Part shown: piece after piece, positions 53,425-62,719 of the stretch
How positions within the stretch are numbered: position 1 is the first letter of the stretch
How the letters are laid out: each line of letters begins with the position of its first letter
Assembly (NCBI GenBank): GCA_910574915.1
Contig: CAJTCR010000020.1
Coordinates: 1-64,000, forward strand
Direction: 5' to 3'
Length of the DNA: 64,000 bases
Origin: Eubacteriaceae bacterium
GTDB lineage: Bacteria; Bacillota; Clostridia; Lachnospirales; Lachnospiraceae
Made by a program: the position numbers and the translations under genes
Notes under the pieces: model-generated
What the model was told of the DNA's origin: nothing
What the model saw: the letters and a program-made list of their open reading frames with translations, nothing else
Databases searched by the model: none

Positions 53425-53904
53425 ATGGAAAAAATAGCAAGCTTTACGATCGACCATAACAAGTTGCAGCCTGGTGTCTATGTATCCAGAAAGGATCATG
53501 TAGGAGACGGTGTAATTACCACATTTGACCTGCGCATGACGTCGCCGAATGAAGAGCCGGTTATGAATACGGCGGAAATGCATACGATCGAGCATCTGGC
53601 GGCTACGTATCTGCGCAATCATCCGCAGTATCAGGATAAGACGGTGTATTTTGGGCCGATGGGCTGTAGAACGGGTTTTTATTTGCTGTTAGCGGGCGAT
53701 TATGAATCGGCGGATATTGTCGGGCTGGTGACGTCAATGTATGAATTTATCAGGGACTTTAAGGACGAGGTGCCTGGCGCAAGCCCAAAAGACTGCGGCA
53801 ACTATCTGGATATGAATCTTGGGATGGCAAATTATCTTGCAAAGAAATATCTGGATGAGGTGCTTTATTCGATCGATGCATCACGGCTTGTTTATCCACA
53901 GTAG
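53425..53904 (+). CDS. luxS: S-ribosylhomocysteine lyase
   Basis: 159 residues from MEKIASFTIDHNKL, with AAGGGG upstream; an in-frame ATG 57 bp earlier would add an atypical N-terminus. The metal ligands lie in HTIEHL (H-x3-H), with the catalytic Cys in GCRTGFYLL. It splits S-ribosylhomocysteine into homocysteine and the precursor of autoinducer-2. It is followed by mtnN, which makes its substrate. Confidence 0.95.
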   Translation: MEKIASFTIDHNKLQPGVYVSRKDHVGDGVITTFDLRMTSPNEEPVMNTAEMHTIEHLAATYLRNHPQYQDKTVYFGPMGCRTGFYLLLAGDYESADIVGLVTSMYEFIRDFKDEVPGASPKDCGNYLDMNLGMANYLAKKYLDEVLYSIDASRLVYPQ

Positions 53905-53934
53905 ACAGACACAAAGCAGAGAGGAGACTTTACC

Positions 53935-54630
53935 ATGAAGATAGGAATTATCGGAGCAATGGAGACGGAAGTATCCGCCTTAAAAGAGGAGATGAAGGTA
54001 AACCAGGTAGTAACCAAAGCAGGGATGAACTTTTTCGAAGGAACGCTGCATGGAAAGGCGGCAGTCGTTGTGCAGTGCGGGATAGGCAAAGTAAACGCTG
54101 CGATGTGCGTACAGATCCTTGCTGATCTGTTTCGCATTACGCATGTGCTGAATACAGGAGTGGCGGGTTCATTAAATGCAGATTTAGATATTGGGGATAT
54201 CCTCGTATCCGAAAAGGCGATTCAGCATGATGTAAATGTTACTGTACTAGGATACCAGATTGGCAAGATACCAGGATTTGAAAGCAGAGAGTTTGCGGCA
54301 GATCCGGCAATGGCGGACGCTGTGATGGATGCCTGCAAACGTGTCAATCCAGAGGTAGCGGTTGTAAAAGGATGCGTGGTCAGCGGAGACCAGTTTATTT
54401 CTGATAATAAAGTAAAAGAACATTTAATAAATGAATTTCACGGTGATTGCGCGGAGATGGAAGGGGCTTCTATTGCGCAGGCTGCGATGCTCAACGGGAT
54501 ACCGTTTGTCGTAGTACGCGCGATCTCAGATAAAGCAGACGGCTCTGCAAAGATGGACTATCCGACGTTTGAAGATCAGGCGGCAGCGCATTGTGCGAAG
54601 ATGGTGTCGGAATTTGTACAGAAATTTTAG
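53935..54630 (+). CDS. mtnN: 5'-methylthioadenosine/S-adenosylhomocysteine nucleosidase
   Basis: 231 residues. The catalytic Glu is near the N-terminus (GAMETEVSAL). TGVAGSLN, SGDQFISD, the EMEGASIAQAA substrate loop and RAISDKADGSA are typical. It removes adenine from S-adenosylhomocysteine and methylthioadenosine. Together with LuxS it detoxifies S-adenosylhomocysteine and feeds AI-2 production. It starts 30 bp after luxS. Confidence 0.95.
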   Translation: MKIGIIGAMETEVSALKEEMKVNQVVTKAGMNFFEGTLHGKAAVVVQCGIGKVNAAMCVQILADLFRITHVLNTGVAGSLNADLDIGDILVSEKAIQHDVNVTVLGYQIGKIPGFESREFAADPAMADAVMDACKRVNPEVAVVKGCVVSGDQFISDNKVKEHLINEFHGDCAEMEGASIAQAAMLNGIPFVVVRAISDKADGSAKMDYPTFEDQAAAHCAKMVSEFVQKF

Positions 54631-54639
54631 AGGAGAATT

Positions 54640-56010
54640 ATGACAAAAAGTGCAAGTAAAGATATGACACAGGGATCGCCGATCAAATTAATTCTCGCGT
54701 TTTTTGTGCCGCTGATGTTTGGGATGCTGTTTCAGCAGTTTTACAGCATGATGGATACGATTATTGTCGGAAAGTTTTTAGGGGTAGAGGCACTGGCGGC
54801 GGTTGGCTCCACAGGTTCGATTAATTTTATGGTAATAGGGTTTTGCATGGGCGTGTGCAACGGCTTTGCGATCCCGATTGCACAGAAGTTTGGCGCGAAG
54901 GATTATCATGCGCTGCGAAAATATGTGGCGAACGGAATCTGGCTTGCAGTCATAATAGCGGCAGTAATGACGATGGGGGTATGCCTGCTGTGCAAAAAGA
55001 TCCTCTTATGGATGAATACGCCGTCCGATATTATACAGGGGGCATACCAGTACATTTTTGTAATCTTTTTAGGAATACCGGTTATTTACCTGTATAATTT
55101 ACTGTCAGGATTTATCCGGTCTCTTGGAGACAGCAAAAGCCCGCTGATGTTTTTGATTTTTTCGTCACTGTTAAATATTGTGCTGGATCTTGCGCTGATT
55201 GTGGGCTTTCATATGGGAATTGCAGGTGCAGCGTGGGCGACCGTGATTTCACAGGGCGTATCCGGGATCTTATGTCTTGTTTATATAAATAAAAAATATG
55301 AGGTGCTGCGTCTGTCCAAAGAAGAATGGCAGATGAACGCAGCGTACATGAAGGATCTGTGCAACGCAGGAATCCCAATGGGATTGCAGTATACGATTAC
55401 GGCTGTCGGCAGCGTAATTTTGCAAACAGCCGTTAATACGCTTGGGTCTACCGCTGTCGCTTCGGTAACGGCGGCAAATAAAGTCGGTATGTTTTTCTGC
55501 TGTCCGCTGGATGCTATGGGATCTACGATGTCAACCTATGCGGGGCAGAACCTGGGTGCCGGAGAGCTAAAGCGCGTGACAAAGGGAATGCTGTCCTGCT
55601 GCATGATCGGGCTGGTGTATTCGGTGCTTGCGTTTGTTGTATTGTTCTTTTTCGGTGCGAAAATCGCACTGCTGTTTTTAGATGCGAATGAAGTTGAGAT
55701 TTTGAAAAATGCAAGGCTGTATTTAATTGTGGGAAGCTCCTTTTATTTCCCGCTGGCACTCGTGAATATTCTGCGATTTACAATCCAGGGGCTTGGATTC
55801 AGCAAGCTGGCGGTTATGGCGGGCATCTGCGAGATGATCGCAAGAGCGCTTGTAGGAACCTTTATCGTGCCGGTATTTGGCTATCTGGGCGCCTGCTTCG
55901 CAAGCCCGGTAGCGTGGATATTTGCAGACCTGTTTTTGATTCCGGCATATGTGTCTGTGATAAAGTCGCTGCAACGAAAAAAAGATGAGAGAAATCTGCA
56001 GACGGCTTAA
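54640..56010 (+). CDS. MATE-family efflux transporter
   Basis: 456 residues with twelve membrane helices in two related halves. Each half opens in the family manner: PLMFGMLFQQFYSMMDTIIVGKFLG and the second with AAVNTLG-like TAVNTLGSTAVASVTAANKVG. The class exports drugs or metabolites using Na+ or H+. The start lies 10 bp after mtnN with AGAGGAGA, so it may be the third gene of the luxS unit. A link to AI-2 cannot be inferred from this alone. Confidence 0.92.
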   Translation: MTKSASKDMTQGSPIKLILAFFVPLMFGMLFQQFYSMMDTIIVGKFLGVEALAAVGSTGSINFMVIGFCMGVCNGFAIPIAQKFGAKDYHALRKYVANGIWLAVIIAAVMTMGVCLLCKKILLWMNTPSDIIQGAYQYIFVIFLGIPVIYLYNLLSGFIRSLGDSKSPLMFLIFSSLLNIVLDLALIVGFHMGIAGAAWATVISQGVSGILCLVYINKKYEVLRLSKEEWQMNAAYMKDLCNAGIPMGLQYTITAVGSVILQTAVNTLGSTAVASVTAANKVGMFFCCPLDAMGSTMSTYAGQNLGAGELKRVTKGMLSCCMIGLVYSVLAFVVLFFFGAKIALLFLDANEVEILKNARLYLIVGSSFYFPLALVNILRFTIQGLGFSKLAVMAGICEMIARALVGTFIVPVFGYLGACFASPVAWIFADLFLIPAYVSVIKSLQRKKDERNLQTA

Positions 56011-56218
56011 GAAAACGGGCAAAATCGCCGATATAACTATTAATCAGGAAGTATCTGGCAATTTGAATACGGGCTGCCTTTGGCTGAGCGGCGGCTGCAT
56101 GTGCCAGGAGCCTGACATGCAAACGGAATTGCATCATCATGGCGAATCCGCCATGAAAGAGTACCAGTAAATGGAAACCGGCGGGTTTCGCATCATACAA
56201 ATCATGGAGGGAATCAGA

Positions 56219-56860
56219 ATGAGCGAAATGGGAGTAAATATTAACACAACGGCTGCTACATATGCATCCGCATACAGCAGCACAAAGAAAGCAGACAGCA
56301 AGCCAGAAGAAACTAAAGATACGGACAAAAACAGCTCTACAGGTGCCGTATACGAGAAGGATTCTGACAAAAAGGACAAAGACAAAGCAACCTATTCTAT
56401 TAACAAGATGAGCGCTGAAAAACGTGCAGAGCTTGTAAAACAGATGAAGCAGGATGCAGTCAACAGACAGAATCAGTTAGTTGATATCGTAAATAAAACG
56501 CTTTTTGGCCAGGCAAAGAAGTTTACAGAAGCAAACGATGATTTCTGGAGCACAATGGCAAAGGGCGGCTTTTCCGTAGATGCTGCCGCAAAAGCGAAAG
56601 CACAGGAGCTTATATCCGAAGACGGTTATTATGGTGTAAAGCAGACTTCACAGAGAATCTTTGATTTTGCAAGCGCACTCGCAGGAGATGACGTTGAAAA
56701 GATGAAAGAGATGCAGGCTGCATTTGAAAAGGGATATAAACAGGCAACAAAATCCTGGGGCAAAGAGCTTCCAGATATCTCCAAGAAGACACATCAGGCA
56801 GTTACAGACTTGTTTGATGATTATTACAATTCTAAAAAAGTAATTTCTACAGAGGAATAA
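56219..56860 (+). CDS. Conserved hypothetical protein with disordered N-terminus
   Basis: 213 residues from MSEMGVNINTTAATYASAY, with GGAGG 8 bp upstream. The first 60 residues are Lys/Asp/Ser-rich and probably disordered. The rest is helical: MSAEKRAELVKQMKQDAVNRQNQLVDIVNKTL, EDGYYGVKQTSQRIFDFASALAGDD and AFEKGYKQATKSWGKELPDISKKTHQAV. It resembles a group of Lachnospiraceae proteins of unknown function, perhaps related to DUF5610. It has no signal peptide. Its terminator was split by a MITE. Confidence 0.7.
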   Translation: MSEMGVNINTTAATYASAYSSTKKADSKPEETKDTDKNSSTGAVYEKDSDKKDKDKATYSINKMSAEKRAELVKQMKQDAVNRQNQLVDIVNKTLFGQAKKFTEANDDFWSTMAKGGFSVDAAAKAKAQELISEDGYYGVKQTSQRIFDFASALAGDDVEKMKEMQAAFEKGYKQATKSWGKELPDISKKTHQAVTDLFDDYYNSKKVISTEE

Positions 56861-56874
56861 AAAGTATTTTATTA

Positions 56875-57013
56875 AAACAGGCTGCTAGAGCGTGTTTGAA
56901 AAATGCTTTCTGTGAGATGTGCTTCACAGTTTGTGGTGAATGCAGATCACGGGAATGATTTTTAAACACGCTCTAGGGAAATGTGTTTTCATCTCCCTGG
57001 CAGCCTGTTTGTT
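56875..57013 (+). terminator. Terminator interrupted by a MITE
   Basis: AAACAGGCTGC (56875-56885) pairs with GCAGCCTGTTT (57000-57010). Removing the element 56888-56973 and one TA gives the left arm AAACAGGCTGCTAGGGA. This pairs in 16 of 17 positions (the last a G-T) with TCCCTGGCAGCCTGTTT. The stem thus existed before the insertion. With the element inside, the loop is now over 100 nt. Confidence 0.8.
56888..56973. mobile_element. MITE-like element, family 2, short copy
   Basis: 86 bp with inverse ends GAGCGTGTTTGAAAAAT and ATTTTTAAACACGCTC, flanked by C-TA and TA-G. It shares the inner words GAATGCAGATCACGGGAATG with the 160-bp copy at 36338. Confidence 0.88.
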
Positions 57014-57048
57014 ATTGTATTGTATTCTATTCTATTCTATTCTATTGT
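57014..57048 (+). repeat. Pentanucleotide tandem repeat
   Basis: Seven tandem ATTGT/ATTCT units (ATTGT x2, ATTCT x4, ATTGT x1), followed by more degenerate units. It lies between the split terminator and the promoter of the CoA-transferase gene. Confidence 0.85.
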
Positions 57049-57082
57049 ATCTTATTTAGTTCTTCATTTTTCGTTGGAAGCC

Positions 57083-57111
57083 TTGCGTATCTTTTTTAAA
57101 AATGATAGTAT
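57083..57111 (+). promoter_or_regulatory. Possible promoter of the CoA-transferase gene
   Basis: TTGCGT (57083-57088), 17-bp spacer, TAGTAT (57106-57111). TATAGA just after it is an alternative -10. Confidence 0.45.
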
Positions 57112-57174
57112 AGAATTATCGTTAAACTATTCACAATAGTGAAGATGCCATACAATATTATGAAGGAGGTCATC

Positions 57175-58518
57175 ATGGGATACGCAGAAGAATATCAAAA
57201 GAAACTTGTATCAGCGGATGAAGCTGTAAAGGCGGTACATTCGGGCGACTGGATCGATTACGGCTGGTGCAACGGGACGGCAGACGCACTGGACAAAGCG
57301 CTTGCAAAGCGTACGGACGAATTAAAGGATGTAAATGTACGAGGCGGTATTTTGTTAAAAACACCGGCTATTTTTGAGCGCGAGGACGCAGGCGAGCATT
57401 TTACATGGAATTCGTGGCATATGTCCGGCATTGAGCGTAAGCTGATTAACCGCGGCTGCGCATATTACGCGCCGATTCGCTATTCAGAGCTGCCGCGTTA
57501 TTACCGCGATCCGCATACAAAGAAAAATGCGGTTGCCATGTTCCAGGTTACACCGATGGATAAGCATGGATTTTTCAACTTTGGGCCAAATGCTTCCCAT
57601 CTTGCAGCGGTTGTGGAAACTTCTGCGACAGTAATTGTCGAGGTCAATGAAAATATGCCGCGCTGCTTAGGCGGTACAGAAAACGGCGTACATATTTCAG
57701 ACGTGGATTTTATCGTGGAAGGCAGCAATCCGCCGATCGCGGAAATGGGCGCAGGCGGGCCGGCAAGCGAAGTTGACAAAGCAGTTGCAAAACTGATTGT
57801 AAATGAAATTCCAGACGGCGCCTGCTTACAGCTTGGAATCGGCGGTATGCCGAATGCGGTTGGATCTTTGATCGCAGAGTCTGATCTTAAGGATCTGGGC
57901 GTTCATACAGAAATGTATGTAGACGCATTTGTAGATATTGCAAAAGCAGGGAAAATCAATGGCTCCAGAAAAAATATCGACCGTTTCCGCCAGGCGTTTG
58001 CATTTGGCTGCGGTACGAAAAAGATGTACGATTATCTGGATGAAAACCCGGAGATTATGAGTGCTCCAGTCAGCTATACGAATGATATCCGCTCCATTTC
58101 TGCACTGGATAATTTTATGTCGATCAATAACGCGGTAGACATTGACCTGTTTGGACAGGTAAATGCAGAATCAGCCGGAACCAAGCATATCAGCGGCGCA
58201 GGCGGACAGCTTGACTTCGTATTAGGCGCGTATTTGTCAAAAGGCGGAAAGAGCTTTATCTGCTGTTCTTCTACCTACAAGACAAAAGACGGACAGGTAA
58301 AATCCAGAATCCTGCCTACACTGAATACAGGTTCGATTGTGACAGATACACGTGCGAATACACATTATCTAGTTACAGAGTTTGGTATTGTCAATGTAAA
58401 AGGATTGTCTACCTGGGAAAAAGCGGAAGCGATTATTTCCATTGCGCATCCTGATTTTAGAGAAGAGCTGATTGCTGAAGCAGAGAAAATGAAAATCTGG
58501 AGAAGAAGCAATAAATAG
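57175..58518 (+). CDS. Acetyl-CoA hydrolase/transferase family CoA-transferase
   Basis: 447 residues from [18 protein letters not shown], with AAGGAGG 7 bp upstream. The family (butyryl-CoA:acetate and 4-hydroxybutyrate CoA-transferases) is recognised by the N-terminal [26 protein letters not shown], the CoA motif [13 protein letters not shown], the segment [10 protein letters not shown] with the expected catalytic Glu, and [21 protein letters not shown]. It would move CoA between acetate and another acyl-CoA in the cytoplasm. Whether the partner is butyryl-, propionyl- or hydroxybutyryl-CoA cannot be told. It has its own terminator. Confidence 0.9.
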   Translation: MGYAEEYQKKLVSADEAVKAVHSGDWIDYGWCNGTADALDKALAKRTDELKDVNVRGGILLKTPAIFEREDAGEHFTWNSWHMSGIERKLINRGCAYYAPIRYSELPRYYRDPHTKKNAVAMFQVTPMDKHGFFNFGPNASHLAAVVETSATVIVEVNENMPRCLGGTENGVHISDVDFIVEGSNPPIAEMGAGGPASEVDKAVAKLIVNEIPDGACLQLGIGGMPNAVGSLIAESDLKDLGVHTEMYVDAFVDIAKAGKINGSRKNIDRFRQAFAFGCGTKKMYDYLDENPEIMSAPVSYTNDIRSISALDNFMSINNAVDIDLFGQVNAESAGTKHISGAGGQLDFVLGAYLSKGGKSFICCSSTYKTKDGQVKSRILPTLNTGSIVTDTRANTHYLVTEFGIVNVKGLSTWEKAEAIISIAHPDFREELIAEAEKMKIWRRSNK

Positions 58519-58576
58519 CAGGAAACATCTATAGAAATCGTATTTGAGAGTATTAGAGATACGAAAAAAATAAGCT

Positions 58577-58612
58577 AAAAAAGACTGTCGTTTTAAAACG
58601 GCAGTCTTTTTA
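58577..58612. terminator. Terminator between the CoA-transferase gene and rsgI
   Basis: AAAAAGACTGTCGTTTT pairs with AAAACGGCAGTCTTTTT (one G-T pair). The A/T runs allow use from both sides by the convergent genes. Confidence 0.85.
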
Positions 58613-58638
58613 GGAATTTTACGTTATTTGCAGTAATA

Positions 58639-60195
58639 TTAGTTTGCTGTGCCAGGTTGACTACTGTTTTCGGCACTTTGCTTGGAAGCAGAACTGTCTG
58701 TATCATGCTGACTTGGAGCATCGCTGTCTGCTTCTGGCTGTTTGGAAGTATCGTTTCCTGTACTGCCTGCATTCGAATCGCCTGTACCTGTGGAAGGATC
58801 TGTATAAGGATGATGCTTGCTGGAAGTGTCTTCCTGCCAGGTGTCATCTGTTACCGTGTCGTCTGTTGCGGTATTTCCTGTTGCAGAGTCCTCTTTGGAC
58901 GGATCCTCCTGTGGTGGTGCCGGTTTGGACGGATCGTTGTCAGGAGTCGGATAAGGGTCTTTCTTGTTGGAGCTGTCTTCTGTCAGCGTATCGTTATTCT
59001 GCGTGCCTTCGTCAGCAGAATCTCCCTTTACAGGGCTGTCTGTCTGCTCCGAGGAAGCAGGCGGCTTGGAAGAGCTTGTGCCGCTCGAATCACCTTTGTT
59101 TGGTGAGGTAGTTGTCTGATCCTGATTTGCAGTACCGCTGTTGTCTGCGGGTGCATTGCCGTCGCCTGACGGATTTGAGGAATCAGGTTTTTGCGTGCTG
59201 CTTGCACTGCCGTCTGTGGCAGGTGCTATCGTATTGCTTGAATTATCCGGTTTTGGAGCAGAGGCGGTTCCGCCTGTACCCGAACCGGTTGTCGTATCAT
59301 CGGTTGTAGTTGTTTGTTTATCAGCAGATGCGCTGCCGGCTCCCTGCTCAGTGTCCACAGCGGAGGCTGTAGAACTGTTTGGCTTGTTTGCTGCATTGTT
59401 ATCCAGAACGCTGTTTAAATAATCACTGTCCACAACATTTGCTGCTGCCGGTTGTGCTCCAGAATCTGGAGACTGGCTGCTTGCCTGTTGGATTGTTGTC
59501 TCCAATTCACTGACGGTCTTATTCGTCCATTCAGATACGTCAAAATTGGAATCAGAAGTAGTCTCTGCAACTGCGTGGATGAGAGCAAGCTTACCTGGAG
59601 TAATGCCAAGAGAGTCAGCGTCATCCTTTACTTCTTTTGATACGGGAATCGTATCAATCGAACAAATGTCAGATTTTTCGGCAGAAAAGGAATTTACCCG
59701 TGAAGCAATGGACTGTGCTTTCGTATCGTTGGACGAATAAACACTGACGATCACGTGGTTGTAATTTTCCTGCATAATATAATGTTCTTTTTCTAACTGT
59801 CCGATAGTTACACCTAATGCAGTTGTGATATTCTGATTTTTGATATCAGCTTCTATGGATGAAACAACCTGTTGCCCTTCGGTATTGATGCCGGCAACCG
59901 AGATGACTTTATCATAACGGTTTAAAGCATATTCAATAGAAGGATTGATGTCCAGGCTGACGTAGGAGTAAGGCTCTACGTAGCTATGGGAACCAATGCC
60001 AGCGAAAGATAACAGAACCAATGCCAGCGAAGCACAGATGGATAGCTTTTGCACCATGCGATTTGGTGTATGCTTCTGCTTGATCAGAAGCTCCTGGCCG
60101 ATCGAATAGCCCTTGTTTTTAAGCTTTCGAAACGTCCCATCATCACATAATGCAACCGCAGCGCCGTTACTGCATTCTACTATGACGGCTTTCAA
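58639..60195 (-). CDS. rsgI: RsgI-like transmembrane anti-sigma-I factor
   Basis: 518 residues. The RsgI N-terminal domain (1-45; MKAVIVECSNGAAVALCDDGTF) binds SigI in the cytoplasm. A membrane helix (about 50-68) follows. The juxtamembrane outer domain (about 72-220) has YVSLDINPSIEYALN. In clostridial RsgI the chain is cleaved between Asn and Pro of this motif (84/85 here), which is needed for signalling. The remaining 290 residues are low complexity, rich in Ser, Thr, Asp, Pro and Gly. No carbohydrate-binding domain ends the tail, unlike the cellulosome regulators of Clostridium thermocellum, so the signal is unclear. It lies 100 bp behind sigI. Confidence 0.9.
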   Translation of the reverse strand: MKAVIVECSNGAAVALCDDGTFRKLKNKGYSIGQELLIKQKHTPNRMVQKLSICASLALVLLSFAGIGSHSYVEPYSYVSLDINPSIEYALNRYDKVISVAGINTEGQQVVSSIEADIKNQNITTALGVTIGQLEKEHYIMQENYNHVIVSVYSSNDTKAQSIASRVNSFSAEKSDICSIDTIPVSKEVKDDADSLGITPGKLALIHAVAETTSDSNFDVSEWTNKTVSELETTIQQASSQSPDSGAQPAAANVVDSDYLNSVLDNNAANKPNSSTASAVDTEQGAGSASADKQTTTTDDTTTGSGTGGTASAPKPDNSSNTIAPATDGSASSTQKPDSSNPSGDGNAPADNSGTANQDQTTTSPNKGDSSGTSSSKPPASSEQTDSPVKGDSADEGTQNNDTLTEDSSNKKDPYPTPDNDPSKPAPPQEDPSKEDSATGNTATDDTVTDDTWQEDTSSKHHPYTDPSTGTGDSNAGSTGNDTSKQPEADSDAPSQHDTDSSASKQSAENSSQPGTAN

Positions 60196-60295
60196 AGTAG
60201 ATGGCTCCTTTCTTTCTTAGAGTAGTTTCATAAATAGTTAATAACTGTGACAGAAATACAAACGCGGTAATTGTAATAGGGTTGGTTGGGGCCTG

Positions 60296-61000
60296 CTAAA
60301 TATGGCTTAAATATTCGGCAAGCTTAGGATAATCACCGGAAAGTATTTCTGCTGCGGTTATTATGTATTTACGATGTCGCTCCAGAATTTTTCGGGGTAC
60401 CTTTGCATTTTCGGAAATAATTTTAATTGGCAGTTGTTTCGTTGTTTTCATATTGCTGATTAAAACCGGGTGCTCTTTAAGATAACGGATCGCGCTGGCA
60501 CAGGAATCTTTGGTCTTTCCTGCCTTTGGAGAGCACTCCGTCAGCTCAGTAAACGTGATGCCGTAAATATCCAGATATTCAGAGATGGCAACGATTTCGT
60601 CCAGCAGCGGATTGTCGTCAGATACCGAAGCCTGCTTCATCACATTAATCTGAAATCCCATATTTTCGGAATCCTCATCGACTTCTCCCTCAAACAGATA
60701 AGGTTCTGTCTGCATTTCGGAAGAAAAGCGCGCCTGTGATCGGAAATAGTCTGTCAGGCGGTGTTCGATCAGCAGCTTTGCATAAGATGGAAAAGCACCT
60801 TTCGATTCATTGTACGTGTCAATGGCATTCGAAAAAGCGATCAGGGCAATCGACCACTCATCATCACTTTTACTGATATAGTGTTTTGAAAATTTGCTTG
60901 CGCAATTTAATATAAAGTTTTCATTTTTATGAATAAAGGCGTTGCGTCTGTGCTCGTCGCTGGCGGCAGCGAGCGCCTCTTTCCCCATATTAAATAACAT
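60296..61000 (-). CDS. sigI: RNA polymerase sigma factor SigI
   Basis: 234 residues from MLFNMGKEALAAASDEHRRN, with AAGGAG upstream. The sigma region 2 analogue lies at about 25-95 (ENFILNCASKFSKHYISKSDDEWSIALIAFSNAIDTYNESKGAFPSYA, RLTDYFR). The SigI-specific C-terminal domain (about 140-234) ends with PRKILERHRKYIITAAEILSGDYPKLAEYL. The adjacent rsgI encodes its membrane-bound inhibitor. SigI factors respond to heat, wall or polysaccharide signals in different Firmicutes. Confidence 0.93.
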   Translation of the reverse strand: MLFNMGKEALAAASDEHRRNAFIHKNENFILNCASKFSKHYISKSDDEWSIALIAFSNAIDTYNESKGAFPSYAKLLIEHRLTDYFRSQARFSSEMQTEPYLFEGEVDEDSENMGFQINVMKQASVSDDNPLLDEIVAISEYLDIYGITFTELTECSPKAGKTKDSCASAIRYLKEHPVLISNMKTTKQLPIKIISENAKVPRKILERHRKYIITAAEILSGDYPKLAEYLSHI

Positions 61001-61342
61001 AAATTCTCCTTGGTGCTGCATCACAAATAGGACTGCGGATCACTGAAACCATGTTACAGTATACCACGAAATTTATTTTTTAACAGTAGTATTATGAAAT
61101 TTTCTGATAGAAATTATTAGAAATTCGGTAACATTTCAGAAAAACCGATACGTTACTACTGTTTTCATACATAGTTCGACATGAGCGGTACGCATAAACA
61201 GTCTATCTTTAAGACGTGAAGAACAAATGAAAAGTTGCATAAAATCAAAAATATTTTTAAATTTTTACAGAGTGTGCTATCATAGTAAAAAGTGCCATCA
61301 GAAAGGGATAGTGAGATAATACGAAAACAGAAGGGACAAGGA

Positions 61343-62566
61343 ATGGAGAAAACAAATATGAACGCAGTGGCTACATTGAAAAAAGGAGAAGGAAGAACGT
61401 TAAAAGCAGGCGGGATGTGGGTTTATGACAACGAAATCGCCGCGATCGACGGGACATTTGAAAACGGGGATATTGTAGACATTCATGATTTTGACGGATT
61501 TCCAATGGGCAGGGGATTTATTAATGAGGCTTCCAAAATCCGTATCCGGCTGCTGACCAGAAATGTAAAACAGGCAATCGACCGGGAGTTTATACGGATG
61601 CGTGTACAAAATGCTTGGGATTACCGGAAGAAGACGGTGGATACGGGCTGCTGCAGGCTGATTTTCGGTGAAGCGGATTTTCTGCCGGGCATCGTGATCG
61701 ATAAATTTTCGGACGTGCTTGTTGTGGAATCGCTGGCGCTTGGCATTGACCGGATGAAAGAGACGATTGTGGATACAATAAAAGAAGTGCTTTTAGCAGA
61801 CGGCATCACAGTCCGCGGCGTCTATGAACGAAGTGACGCCAAGGTGCGTGAGCAGGAAGGGATGCAGCGGCACAAAGGATTTATCGGCGAAGCGTTTGAT
61901 ACGAATGTTCCGATTGAGGAAAACGGGGTCAAATATCTGGTCGACGTATGCAACGGGCAGAAAACCGGATTTTTCCTGGATCAGAAATATAACAGGCAGT
62001 CTGTCCGAAAGCTTTGCAAAGATGCGGACGTGCTGGACTGTTTTACACATACAGGCTCTTTTGCGCTAAATGCAGCCGCCGGCGGAGCGGCAAGCGTACT
62101 TGGCGTAGATGCCTCAGAGAGCGGGATCTTGCAGGCGAGGCTGAATGCAGAGCGAAACGGGATGCAGGAGCGGGTGCAGTTTGTCTGCCGGGATGTCTTT
62201 GAACTGCTGCCAGAGTTAGAACAGCAGGGCAGGCAGTTTGATGTGGTGATATTAGACCCGCCGGCATTTACAAAGTCCAGAAATTCAGTAAAAAATGCAG
62301 CCAAAGGTTACCGTGAAATCAATCTGCGCGGAATGCGGCTTGTAAAGGATGGGGGATTTTTGGCGACCTGTTCGTGTTCGCACTTTATGACGTATGAGCT
62401 GTTTACGCAGACCATCCAGCAGGCAGCACGCAGTGCGCATAAAAGGCTGCGGCAGGTGGAATTTCGCACACAGGCGCCGGATCATCCGATTTTGTGGGCG
62501 GCGCAGGAGTCGTATTATTTGAAGTTTTATATTTTTCAGGTGTGTGAGGAGAAGATCTTCGGGTAG
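61343..62566 (+). CDS. Class I rRNA methyltransferase, RlmI-like
   Basis: 407 residues from MEKTNMNAVATLKKGEGR. GAAGGG lies 7 bp upstream; ATG 61358 with GGAG is an alternative. The N-terminal PUA domain (about 10-85) reads KAGGMWVYDNEI and FINEASKIRIRLLTR. The central and catalytic part has GQKTGFFLDQKYNR, the SAM motif VLDCFTHTGSFALNAAAGGA and the catalytic loop VILDPPAFTKS. RlmI methylates C5 of a cytidine in 23S rRNA. The exact position in this organism is inferred only from family. Confidence 0.9.
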   Translation: MEKTNMNAVATLKKGEGRTLKAGGMWVYDNEIAAIDGTFENGDIVDIHDFDGFPMGRGFINEASKIRIRLLTRNVKQAIDREFIRMRVQNAWDYRKKTVDTGCCRLIFGEADFLPGIVIDKFSDVLVVESLALGIDRMKETIVDTIKEVLLADGITVRGVYERSDAKVREQEGMQRHKGFIGEAFDTNVPIEENGVKYLVDVCNGQKTGFFLDQKYNRQSVRKLCKDADVLDCFTHTGSFALNAAAGGAASVLGVDASESGILQARLNAERNGMQERVQFVCRDVFELLPELEQQGRQFDVVILDPPAFTKSRNSVKNAAKGYREINLRGMRLVKDGGFLATCSCSHFMTYELFTQTIQQAARSAHKRLRQVEFRTQAPDHPILWAAQESYYLKFYIFQVCEEKIFG

Positions 62567-62634
62567 AGATAAACAGATTTTGAAGTTGAACAGATTATAA
62601 ATGGAAATAAAATAATATACCAATTCCCATAAAA

Positions 62635-62645
62635 TATGCTATAAT
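62635..62645 (+). promoter_or_regulatory. Extended -10 promoter of the small toxin gene
   Basis: TATGCTATAAT (TGn-TATAAT). No good -35 box is visible. It would give a leader of about 68 nt. The leader has a hairpin CTTTCC/GGAAAG directly before the ribosome site. Confidence 0.55.
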
Positions 62646-62719
62646 ATTCCATAGTCAGATTAGAACAGCGTAGGGATAGTCTGGTGGTTGTACTTTCCGG
62701 GAACGGAAAGGAGGTACAT

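Noticed and set aside
58644-59422. Plus-strand frames opposite the rsgI tail, rich in Cys/Leu/Val
   Set aside because: They arise from the low-complexity Ser/Thr/Asp codons of rsgI read backwards.
61082-61163. AACAGTAGTA ... TACTACTGTT inverse repeat upstream of sigI as another small mobile element
   Set aside because: Only 10 bp of ends, no clear target duplication and a single copy. It could be a regulatory dyad or chance.
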